A stretch of 64,000 nt of DNA, from positions 198,289 through 262,288 of the forward strand of contig OENT01000056.1 of NCBI GenBank assembly GCA_900239685.1, read 5' to 3'. This stretch comes from Rotaria macrura (taxonomy: Eukaryota; Rotifera; Eurotatoria; Philodinida; Philodinidae). The translations under genes were made by a program, and so were the position numbers. A model generated the notes under the pieces. The model saw only the letters and a program-made list of their open reading frames with translations, had not been told where the DNA came from and made no database searches. Positions 12,260 through 24,066 of the stretch are shown in pieces. Each line of letters opens with the position of its first letter. Position 1 is the stretch's first letter.

Positions 12260-14487
12260 TCAAAGTAAATTGTAATCATCATCGAGTCGTTTTCGTTGCA
12301 ATTCATTGTTTATACGAAGTTCAGCTAATTTTTTACGATTTTTAGGTCCATTCAAACCTAAAATATAACAACAAACAGAATAAATACATTGTCTGATTTA
12401 TATTATTTTACGAATATACTATCGTCTATTTTTAGCTATTAAATAAAACAACTTTCAAGACAAATAGGCCTCGATGAATCGAATCAAATTTGTGTTTGTT
12501 CAACATAAAATAACGAGATGATTCTTTCAAGATGATGGGAAGGTCGTCGAGGACGGAACATTTCTCAATAGTAAAAGTTCTATACATCAGTTCGTCTTTA
12601 TTCATAACATTTTGTTTAATCATAATCAGGAACTAATCGTATTGCGTGTCTTTTTCTTATATTACTTAGAAAAATGTCATTTCAAGTGATGAGCAGAAGC
12701 AAAATTCTAAAAGAGACACTGTCAAAACAAGGCAGTTTTTTTCCTATTACAATGATGTTAATCTTATAAAGTCTGTCGAATTTCTCTAGGCAAAAAAAAC
12801 TAAGAATGACGATCAAAACGAAATACTACTAAAAGTCTAACACCTCGAGTTCAAATCATAAAGACAGCATCGTAAGAAATGCCTATTTGATTTGATTTTA
12901 AATGCCATTACGAAACAATATGGAACAGTCGTATTTCATGTTTTTGTTTTTCTATCAACTTATTGAATGTCATAGATAATACTTGAATTCGGAAATCTAA
13001 TTAGTAGAAAGATACTCTACTTCGAATGATACAATAGCCAACGAGAATAAACAGAAATGAAATTAAACGAAACTTTTTCTCTCTTCCGAAAACATGTTGT
13101 CTTTAATGAATAAACAAATAACAGTAATTGTTACGTACGAGAATGAGCAACAGATCTATAATTCTTTGTTTTAGTAACATCATTATTAGTTATTTCCATG
13201 GATGAATCCAAACAACGGCGACAAATAAAATATATCAAAAATAATAAGAATACAGAGAATATAATTAGTAAAAAAGCAATAATTAATATTCCACGCCAAT
13301 GTTGATGTTTGGCAATTGTTGAACGATAATTTCCTTCGATATTAATGGATTTTAGCTGCTCGTCTTTACTCGAAACACATGCATGATTTGTTTGTTCATC
13401 CGAACCATCTAAACAATGAGCAACACCTAAAACGATAGGAAAATATCAACTTTGTAATCAACTGATGAACGTAAATAAAAATCATTCTACCGTCACATAA
13501 TAGTGAATTGCTTATGCAATCACCGTTGTTACAAAGAAATTCATTATCGTTTCGATTACATGGATATGTTTTATTTGCTATGATAATAAAATGCTTAATT
13601 AAGAAAAAAGTGATTCTTCATGAAACTTACGATGTCGAAAAGCAGTAAGAATGACTCTGAATCCAAGACCATTGACATTTCCACCATCAGTACTAATAAT
13701 AAAAGTTTTATTATGAAAAGAAAAGAAAAGAAAAATTGAATTATTATTTTTATTTTTATTTCCTACGAACCTAAAGTGAACAGTAACGATACCCGTAGGG
13801 GAAATAATATTAAAGTTTTCTGCTTCAGTAATTTGCCCACATTCAACAGAATCCTAATAGAAAAGAATGTATCAACATTTGACAGTAACGAAAATAAAAG
13901 AAGTAGAAATGATGGACACTTCTTTAGCATACAAGTTTATCCTGTCGTTTCATATAGGCTGTTCTATAAAATCGAAGTGAATCTAAACAATCGGTACCAC
14001 TATGAATATCATTGAGATCAAGTCTGACAATATGTATACGTATTTTATCGTATAATCGTCGAGCCTAGAATTCATATTTGAAATATTCTATAGTTTATTT
14101 CTTTCTTATTGATCAATTCAATCAAACCTGAAATGTCATGAAACAGTTTTCATAAGGTAAATATGATTGACGTGATGAATATGGATATGATCTGAGAACA
14201 GCGCCTTCAATGCGATAACCATCACCGCATACATTCGAACGTCGAATACCATCGATGTTTGCTGAGGTCATAATGTCTTTTGTAATTATACACATGTACT
14301 TATTTAATTAATTATTTATTTATTTCAAAGCTATCTTACATTCTTCAGCTCGTTTTACATAATTACTATTGTCATTATTGCCGACTAGTGGCAATGATGT
14401 TGCTTTTCTTATAAGAATACTCACAAATGAGACAAGGAGCAACGATGATAAAATGTTGTACGAATGAAATAATATGTGGATAAGCAT
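12260..14487 (-). CDS. CUB and LDLa domain type I membrane protein (NETO-like)
   Basis: This is a predicted single-pass receptor or co-receptor. The eight minus-strand exons are 14487-14340, 14276-14128, 14064-13933, 13853-13771, 13692-13631, 13577-13491, 13426-13139 and 12357-12260. They join in phase to 348 residues. The N-terminus (MLIHILFHSYNILSSLLLV) is a signal peptide. A CUB domain follows, at about residues 60-190, with paired cysteines and a closing GLGFRVILTAF strand. An LDL-receptor class A module at about 198-238 has its six cysteines and the calcium-binding DGSDE. A hydrophobic helix (about 262-285) precedes a basic tail of about 60 residues. CUB-LDLa-TM order recalls NETO proteins, which have two CUB domains; only one is seen here. 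NETO-type function in receptor gating is a family analogy, not a demonstrated role. Confidence 0.88.
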
Positions 14488-15952
14488 TCGATTGATGAGA
14501 ACAATGATAAAACTATGTAATGATCAATATACCTGTAGATCATATCTAAGATTTGAAAAAAAAAACCGAGAGAAAATAGATTTGAATTTGATTATTAAAG
14601 AAAAATGAGACGAATGAGATAATGATGACTTGTATGATTTTCGCATGCATCTGACTAGCTAACATCCTGTAACTATGTTCACATTCGTTGTTTGTCATTC
14701 TTCAAATGAAGAGAAAAAGAGAAAAGAAAAGAAAGCTTCCGTATAGGACGGAGATGGCGTTGTGTTCATCACATGCAAAAGAAAATGAAAATATCTCATG
14801 TCAACGTCAAAATCTAGGGTATTACTCACTTCGATTGCACATTCACATTGTTCCATGGCGATTTATTGAACTGCATCATAATATAATCATAAATTTTGTA
14901 ATCATATACTTCGAACTAAGACTTATGAAAATGATTTCATTCAATGATTTCGTCATACAAAACCTCATTACACATGGTATATTTTATTCTTTGTCATCAG
15001 AGAAGTCTTTCAACTCACTAATCCTTTGTGAATCAAGAGTGTATACACACTTTATGTCATAGTGAACTACGAATATCATGAGATGAATTCAAGCCCTTGG
15101 GTAAAGTGCTTTCAACATAGTGTAAAAAAAAATACTTACAAGTTAAAACCGTAGAACCCCACGGGTAGACAAGAAAAATGTATGTCTAAATTGAAAATCG
15201 GACTTTTCCTTAGGATAGATCTTCAAGACACTCATGCTGCAATAAAACGATGCATATATATATACATTTATGGGTAATGTAGCATACATACGTTTATCAT
15301 AGTCGTAAGCAAGTTTACAAGCAATAAAAAGCAATGATATTTTTCCAAGATCTCGTATCTATCGAATCATAGTTTTTGTTAAAGAATTTACACTTCTCAG
15401 AAATCAATAGAATTGTTGTCCAACGTATTAAATTCATGAAAATGCACTAATGTGAATTTAACTACTGCATCATTAGTCGATAAAATAATGATTTTAACAT
15501 ATGATCTTCAAATAGATTAAATCCTAGTCGAACGTTGTTTTGTCACATATGATAGCTTTTCATTTTTATGCATCGATTAGTAAAATTCGTTGGATCTAGT
15601 TATATTTAATCTGATATGAATAATGAGAGAATAGTCTTGTACCAACTGCCTGTAATAGGTGTATGCTGAACCACAACAATTCTCGATTTGACACACGTCA
15701 TAATTATTATGAATTTTTCAATGCATTAGTCTAACCTGTTTTCATGCTATGTACTTCATTCATTGATATTGAATACAACACATTTTTACAGAGGTATCAT
15801 ATTGTCATTTTCCGATAAGTATAACTATCATAAGTCACAACTTGATTCAAATGTGAATTCGAGACTGTATGAAAGTATCATGGCAACCGATTGAAAAGAC
15901 GTTAATGAAGAATGTTTAAAGTTGGCGCTAAGATTATTAATTATTCACACGA
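14488..15952. other. Divergent intergenic region
   Basis: This lies between the divergent starts of the CUB/LDLa gene (-) and the signal-peptide gene at 15953 (+), so it should hold both promoters. An open frame of 124 codons at 14688-15062 has no recognisable domain, signal or splice support, and I do not call it. No repeat structure was seen. Confidence 0.5.
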
Positions 15953-18253
15953 ATGTCTTTATTAATGTTCACAACCATTCTACTACTCGTTTTAAATCTA
16001 TTTAATCTTATTTTCTCATTCGAGGATCTATGCAATAAGACATTATTGATTGATTCATTAGGTAATAGTTCTCAAGAATATGTACCACTTCGTTCTTCAA
16101 TATTAAAAACATCTATTGTAACAAATCCATGTCATAGACACGAGTGTATTGTTATTCGTAATAAAACATTTTATAAATTTGATCGTGATCAACATCAATG
16201 GAAACGATTATGTATTACTCGACAAATCTTTCATCAACAAGTATTGAAAATATTGAGGAAAAGAGACGACAAAAAAATTTCTTTTTTAGATTCCACTAGT
16301 GAGTTCGATAGCATACCATAATAAAGATTTAATTCTTATTATCAATGGAATTTTATTTCGTACACAAGATTTGATTAGTTCGTCAAGAAATCTTGACATT
16401 ATCTATAAATTACTAATTTATTCTAGTAAGAGAAAAAAAAGAATCACATGTAATAAATATCATTTCAATATCAGAATAAACAATTTTAGATGTACCAATT
16501 TTACTTGATAATATTGACTATGTATTTACGACACCATGTTGTACATGTTTTAATAATACGAATGATCAATCTATGAGTCATGCTTTTAACGATTATATTC
16601 TTCTAGCAAATAAATTTGGTCATGTCATTCTTTTCTATTTTAAATCGATGACAATTCTTTACGATTTTGGAAATATTTTTCAATTGCAAACTGTAAACTT
16701 CAGTTGACATACACATAAATCGATGCAATTATTATAAACTAATTTTAGGCTTGTAAATTAGATCAATGTACGATTCTTTATCTTGACCTATCACATTCTC
16801 TACCATTACTCATATGTTTTATTAAATATGAAAACGACAAAGTAAAGCATGCATATATATATATATATATATCTATTGAATAAATGAATCGAAATTTTCA
16901 TCTTCTAAGGCAATTATTTTTCATCAACCTTTCTTAGAATTGAATTCAAAATTTTATAAATCGAATCTTATCAATTTCATCGGAGATAATTTATATATTG
17001 TACCAAGTACTATTCCTAATGCTTATTTTATTTGGAATGAAAACAAAATTTATTATACAACAAATGGAGGTCTTATTCTATCGGAATTGACAACTAGTGG
17101 TTGTCAATTCGATTATTTAGATTATATGAATGAAGATCAACTGAGAAATTATTATTTAAATCTGAACATAGATTATGATAATATAACATTAATAACGAGA
17201 GAAATCTATTGTTCGAATCAAACTATCAATTATGTATATGTTGTTCATGGTGAATTTTTTATTCGTACCCAACATAGTAACGTGCATATTTCGAATAAAA
17301 GTAAAAATTCCTGTTGAAGAAATGTCTGATTATGAACGAAGAGAAGTAACTATAACTAAATTTCATACTCTTACAATCGTATTGCATGTTCATGTACATC
17401 CTGTAAATTCGATGAAAAATGATTACATTTCATAGACGACGACGTTCTGTCTACAGTAGAATAACATTGTTTCAATGTGAATGATTCGATAAATCTGTCA
17501 ATTGAAGTTGTAGTCTGATCGTTGATGTAGACTTTCGAAAGAACTACACCTAAGTATTATAATTGTTAGCTGCCGTGAAATTTGTTCAATTTTGATAGAA
17601 ATGAAAATTTTCGACATTTCTTCTTCAGGTCTTGTTACAGTATAACACCAATAATACTCGAGTTCTGTTTTAAGATGATTGGTTGTATGGCAAAGAATCA
17701 TTTCTTCCATCTATGATAAATCTCAAACAACACAAAGAATGTCTTACGATTTTTGAGAATACACAAAATAATCAAATTTTACCTCACATTGATTTAAATA
17801 TAACTCAATGTTTATACAATATAGATAAGCAAACATTACCTTGTTCATTGTTTGTTCAGTCTTCATGTTCATATATAAGTTTTCAACCATTATTTGACAT
17901 TAACAGAATATATAACTTAGAAAAAAATGTTAAACAATCTTTTCAATTTATTCTTGAAGCTTATACAATCATTCCCATAATGATCATTACGACCGAATCT
18001 TTACTATTAGATTACTCGATTCATTATAAGATTAATCGTTTAAACACCGGCATCGTTCAAATTATAGGAGTAAGTTTCCGACTCGAAAGAGAATAAATCA
18101 ATGTACACGATATCGTTTGTAGACTATTCTAGTTTCGATTACCAATCGTACCAGGTAAATATTAAACTAAAAATAGAAGATGACGGTACTCTTATAATTA
18201 GTTTAGTCATTCCTCTTTTATCATATTACAATCATTTTTTAAGATGTAAGTAA
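15953..18253 (+). CDS. Uncharacterised secreted or membrane glycoprotein (gene A)
   Basis: I do not recognise the family. Seven exons join in phase: 15953-16240, 16290-16425, 16490-16692, 16749-16841, 16910-17276, 17675-18069 and 18155-18253. They give 526 residues. The first 22 residues are a clear signal peptide (MSLLMFTTILLLVLNLFNLI). The body has many N-glycosylation sequons and scattered cysteines, including a CCTC cluster in exon 3, so it is probably extracellular. A hydrophobic stretch (LIISLVIPLL) lies near the end. The stop TGT-AAG-TAA overlaps a perfect splice donor (GTAAGT at 18246). The gene may therefore continue, perhaps into the exons from 19859, but the reading phase of the next candidate acceptor does not match. 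The intron 17277-17674 holds an extra open stretch ending in CSCTSC that I could not place. Confidence 0.6.
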
Positions 18254-19858
18254 CGTTTGCCCGATAATAAATAGTCGATTTTCGGGTTTGATATTCTAAT
18301 CTCTAATTACATCTTATTAAAAGACAAAAACATATACCAAAGAATGTCGTGTGAAAAGTTCTACAATATATTATGCTGTTTTTAAAAGAAAAACTAGACT
18401 GTTAAAATAGATTTCAATTTGTAAATTGTAGATCTGTTAACGTAGCATCTAGTGGTATATTCTCGGTGTTAATAAAAACCTAATTAGAAATTAAAATAAG
18501 AAATACAAAAAATCGAGGCAGCCGTTGGAACATGTCGTTCAGGAAAGAATTTAGGAGATGATAAGTTTTGGGAAGTAAAATTACGTGTATTTTGTTTAAC
18601 TTTCGTTACATATTAAACATCTCATCCAGTTTTTTTTAGAGTAGAGCTTAAAATTACACAAGAGTCATGAATCTACTTATGAATCGATATGAAAGAAGGT
18701 ACTAAAACATTTCATGGGTATTAATCATTGATTATGTCAAGTGTTCGGTACAATCTCTAGTATAGAACAAAGAAAAATAATCATGCCTCAAGTAAATCAA
18801 AGGCTTGTACTAAGTATTAGAATATGATTAGACTAATAACTTACGTAAGTATATAAGAATAATCCATGTTTGAAATAGCCTAAAATTTAGCTACTTAATC
18901 AAAAGTGATAGATTATTATAATAATTACTGAAAAAAAATATGTCAAAAGTGTCTTAGAATTGTTTTTCGTTTGTCATATCTTAAGCATATGTAGGAATGC
19001 AGTGATGACGATAGCCATAAGTACTGTAATCGTTTTCACTGGACCACGATTTTAAAGGAAATATTGAAATTCTATAAAATTTTCTTGAATTGATAACAGC
19101 GTCTTGGGTTATCGGCTCGGACTAGTGAAATGATAACGGTATACTGGTGTATGCTCGTCACTGTTATATGTCTAAACATATGCATTTTATTCAAGGATTT
19201 TCGTATGTGCTCTTTCACTTAAAAATACACAACTTAAATGTTCAATAAGTATGTAGTAGCTTTATAATCTTAAACATGTGAAAAATCGACTCTAATTTAA
19301 AGACTATCGCTTCCTCTCTAGGAAAACGTTTTTTTCCAAGCATCCGACCTGGTCGAAATCTTTTGGGAGAATGTATTTTAAGTGTACTGTCTCAAAATGA
19401 AAATTTCAGTTCGATACATTCAATGTTCACAACGTTTGTTTTCGATTAAGGGTGAACTTATAGTTATCATATTTCTCAGTCATTTCGAATGCTAGAAAGT
19501 TGTGATTTGTTGTAAGGTTTAGTCAAGAACTACCACTATTGAAATTGTGTAACTGCTGTTTGGCTACGTTTTTTTTACCAACCACCAGCTTTCTAATATT
19601 TAAATTGGCAGAGAAATAACAAGTCCTATTATAAGAAAAACGGAAACTAAAATTTCAATACCATCATTTGATATATGATCCACATCAACTAATTTAACAA
19701 AACTTTTCTAGTACTTTATCATTTATTACCGACTACAACTCTTAGATATACGCAGGAAAATGTTGTCAATGTAGTTGTTTATCAAATTTTTCTATTTATT
19801 AGTTTATCTAATCAATAGCATATGATAGTTTACTGTTTATGATTTATAATAAATAAAA
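18254..19858. other. Stretch between gene models A and B
   Basis: AT-rich DNA without recognisable coding. One stretch (about 19711-19814) is open in the phase expected after the 18246 donor, but it has no donor of the right phase to reach the next exon. If A and B are one gene, this would be a 1.6 kb intron. Confidence 0.4.
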
Positions 19859-22800
19859 ATGTCGTCATTTTCTAGTGATGATCTCTATGGTTCAAGTTTG
19901 ATGTCACTTCGTCTAGACTTACTGCAATATAGTTATTCATGTAGTCAAGCATCATGTTTTGTAAATACAGAAAAGAACATTTGCTATTCATTCATTGTTG
20001 ATTTTGATTGTTAATAGTCATTTCGAATCGATGCTTCATGTTCTTCAGGAATTACATTCAGAATTGAAAAGTAAAAAGAATTTATTGAGAAAATATTGTT
20101 TTTCTTTTTGAAGATGATTATTGCTTTCTTTTTTATATTAAAAGAAACGTGGACTTTGACTTGTGGGATGAATCTAATCCAGTAATTGATATTGAATGGT
20201 TTAAGTTTTACTTTGAATACAATAGAAGATTTCGTATGAACTTTGATATTTTGAATTAGGATTCGAAAAAATCTACCAGTTAATAATCTCCATCAATGGT
20301 CTTCTATATATGTCAAACATAAACAAAACGAGCCGATTTTACTTAATTATCAATAGTAGAAAAATAAAATTCATTGCACTTTTGTTTCAATATTTTCGAA
20401 ATGTATTTTTTCCAGTTGTTCTAACGGAACTTGTCAATTAATTCAAAATAATCAACTTGATTCTATAATTATCTATGCAATACCTATCAATGAAGACAAT
20501 GAAATCTATGCCTATCATCTAATTAATCGATCCGATTCTTGTACACCTATTAGTCGATCAATTTATCGTTTATGGTTAAAATGGACATTGAATACGACAG
20601 TCCGAAGTCAATTTTCCAAAGTAGGAATATATGTTGTACTATTATGTTTAACTATCGTATTCTGAGAAATAAGATTTTTTGATAGGATACTTTCTTTTAT
20701 TAGTTCACCAATAAAATGTGTCGATTGATGTTCGTTGTAGATATGTCAGAAATCCGCTTTGCATGATGTATATAAATGCTCCAACAGATTGGTTACTTAT
20801 CGATTCGTAAACTATACTAATTGCGTATGCTGTAAATAATTTTCTGAAAAAGATTATTTTACCCAGGCAGAATAACTTTTGGAAAAACGCGTTTAAACGC
20901 TCAATCAGGAACGCCGTTTGTGAGTTACTAACGCTCATTAACAAAACGTAAAAAACGCATTTTTTACGCAGAACTTTCGCTTTCGGAGCGTGAAAACGGA
21001 TAAAAACTCTAACTCTGATGGTTTAAACGCATCGGCTTTTAAGTTGTCGAACAATTGTGCATTTTAACGCTCAGGGTTAGAGTTTTATCCGTTTTCACGC
21101 TCCGAAAGCGAAAGTTCTGCATAAAAAATGCGTTTCTTGCGTTTTATTAATGAGCGTTAGTAATTCACAATCGGCGTTCCCGATTAAGCGTTTAAACGCG
21201 TTTTTCCAAAAGTTTATCTGCTTGGGTAGTTGAGCAATATATCGCGGCGTAGTGCGAAGTTAAAAGTTCATCTTTATGTTGCTTGGGAAGAAAACCATAT
21301 TTGTCAATGAACAAAGTTTAGAGGAAATTTTTAGTACATCCAGATAGCTATAACCCGTAAGACAGAAGCAACCAAAGAGTATTCAGTCTATTTTATTTTT
21401 CATAATTCATTCACGTGTGCGAAATCTCTATTTTTATTTTGAAACATGATCGTTCCTAGGTTTGATAAGCGGTATTTATGTTTGATATTTTTCAGTTTTA
21501 TAACTGAAATATCACTGTGTGAATTAGATAACTATTAGTAAAATAAGCGTCAACTTTGTTTCCATGAGATTTTTGAATCTAACTAGGTTCAATCTTTTTT
21601 TAGCCTAGTTGATTAATTCTTACGTATATCTGATACAATGCATTTCTTGACTTCTATCACTTTTCACGAACAAATTTACTTTCCGAGAATATCTGCGTAT
21701 GAGTTTAACTAGTGAAATTTGAATGATGCACAGGATTTCACTGTTCAACACAACGTAATTGTTTATAAAAGTAGTCAGTTCACTGTTGTTGCAATTTGTC
21801 ATTTTATCTCTTGAAACGAAGAACTTTAATTATCACACATTTGGAAAAACTTTTGCTATTTTGTTTTTCATCTATTTGGCAAACAGAGAAATTCATTTTT
21901 TCAGTATTAAATCTACTGATCAACATTCGGAAAACAATTACGTAAATATTTTCTTCATGGTTGTTTGCTCATGGCACGTTTTTGTGTTCGTTCAACAGTA
22001 ACGCAAGGATTCGTGTATCAAATCTTGTTCTTGTGAGAAAGTTTTACTCATACGATTAATAAAAATATCACTGTATTCTATTGGAGTCACATATTTTGAT
22101 AGTGATAGATTTTTGAACATCTTTTGAAGTATAATTCATTTTATTTTACAATTGTTTCATAAAACAATCAAACATGATACAATAGCCTTTGAACAGCTTT
22201 CTCAGTATAAGTCAATATCACGTTACATACCAGTTTAACAATGTCTACAACATTCTACACGTCTCATTTTAGTTCTATGCGTTCTATTCCAAAAATGATT
22301 CTTATCAATCTCTATCATAACCTTGTGGTTCATTTCGTTTCTCAAAAATTTTGAATACACTTGACCATAAAATGTTTTTACATTATCCAATGTGTGCAAC
22401 GTTTTAAAATACATTTGATCAATACTATTTGTATGATGGATTTCGGCGAGCTTTTGTTAATAACTATTTTCCATGTCAGTTAAAAAGCGTCATTTAAATT
22501 CTCACAGCGAATATTATTTGATAGAAAAGAAACCAAAGAAAGAATATGATTATTGTTCAAAGAAACACCCATGAATATATTTATTCTTCTATGATGTATG
22601 GATTGGAAATTATATTTACGTAGATATATGTATCATTTCATTTAGTTCATAAAGTTAGTATTTCACGCTTATTAAATTAGTTCTATTTATTAAAATTTCA
22701 ATCCGACACTTGCCTAGCTGATAGGATAAATGTGGCTGGCATCCGGCATATTCATAGATTTCTCGTTTCTCAAAAAGGAAAGAGTCGTCTTACGTTTTCA

Positions 22801-24066
22801 TTTCTAAGAACCGGAAATGTATTGTATAATGTGCCACAAAATAGGCAACGATAGCAATTCAAAACTTTTATAGAATATAGAAATGCAAGAGTATAACAGA
22901 AACTATCAATAAATTAAAAATGTCAGACACCATTAAATTGCAGTCCTTGTCAGTTACAAGATATTCATGAAGACTCTGTGAAGTAAAACATTACGAATCA
23001 TTTTTCTAGAACTCGACAAGTTCTTTTTTTATTAATCCCTGAACTCATGTCTGTGGAAAACAGATTTGCCATAATTCTATTTTGAGATCAATAAAATATT
23101 TTATTTTTCTATAACTGTTCGTAAATTATCAATGTATTTCATTTGATATATGCAATGTAAATAAACCTTAAGAAAATATATCTGTTCACAGTTCAATATA
23201 ATCATAGAAATTTCTTTTTCATTAGTATCAGTGTAAAACTTTACATGATCGTTTTTTCTTTACAGAACATCTATGACAAACATACTGAAAGTAATCAGTA
23301 TTTTATATTAATCTTTCTCATCTAAAACGCTACCTATATGGTACACATTCTTTCTGCATAATTTACGTTATCGTCTTTTCGTTTAATATGTTATTCTATG
23401 GGTTTAAGATTCCATATGAACGACGTTCATTCTATCGAACATTATTAAATACCTTCGCAATATCAAATAATTCTTGTGTCTTCTTTAATGTATCAAATCC
23501 CATACATATTAATGAAAGTATAAATCGAGCATCACATGATTCTTTGAAATTTATTCTTCATATAGTTGCTTACAACAATAAATTAAGGTAGGATAGAATG
23601 AAACGAATCGAATTTATTTACTTTAATAATCATCAAAATGTTGTCTTCTATGTAGTTTTTGTGATCTTGAAACATTTTTACTAATTGAAATAGAGTCCAT
23701 GACTAATAATCACAATCCATATCGTGGTTTTGTCTTTATCATATCTTTTTTCATATTTCTTATTTTATTTATCCTATTCATTAATATCTATGCGTATTAT
23801 AAAAATCAACAAAGAAAAAAATATCTTGAATACTATCGTCTAAATCTAATCGATGGTGGAAAGTAAGAATAATTAATTATTGAAAAATTTTTGTTTTATT
23901 TGTTTTGTTTTGTTTTTTGAATAGATTTCATCAATGGTATGATATTGCTCAATATTTAAATACAAATAAAAATTCGGATAGTTATGATTTAATGCATTAT
24001 CATTTGAAAAATCTTGATTCAACAACTGATTTAACAAAACGTTTGATCGAATATCATACTAAGTGA
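19859..24066 (+). CDS. Uncharacterised single-pass membrane protein (gene B)
   Basis: I do not recognise the family. Eight exons join in phase: 19859-19960, 20049-20070, 20145-20181, 20260-20355, 20416-20620, 23409-23587, 23656-23862 and 23925-24066. They give 329 residues from the ATG at 19859. There is no signal peptide, yet the N-terminal 225 or so residues carry cysteines and N-glycosylation sequons typical of an ectodomain. One strong transmembrane helix follows (GFVFIISFFIFLILFILFI), then a basic tail of about 75 residues. This topology suggests that the true N-terminus is upstream. A candidate acceptor (TTTTCTAG at 19875) in the first exon would let it be an internal exon, for instance of gene A. 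Intron 20621-23408 is 2.8 kb and holds a palindromic transposon. The exons from 20260 on are well supported; the first three are weaker. Confidence 0.6.
20860..21227. mobile_element. Palindromic foldback element, TA-flanked
   Basis: Two arms of about 165 bp are near-perfect inverted copies (20860-21024 and about 21062-21227), with a loop of some 40 bp. The terminus reads TACCCAGGCAGAATAAC and is met by its complement ending GGGTA, which fits a TA target duplication. The arms carry TTTAAACGC-type motifs and are less AT-rich than their surroundings. It sits in an intron of gene B and has no coding capacity. Confidence 0.88.

Noticed and set aside
14688-15062. A 124-codon plus-strand frame
   Set aside because: No signal, domain or splice support; lysine and arginine-rich start, in a divergent promoter region.
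17232-17435. Frame in an intron of gene A as a separate gene
   Set aside because: It overlaps the exon at 16910-17276 in another frame; kept only as a finding.
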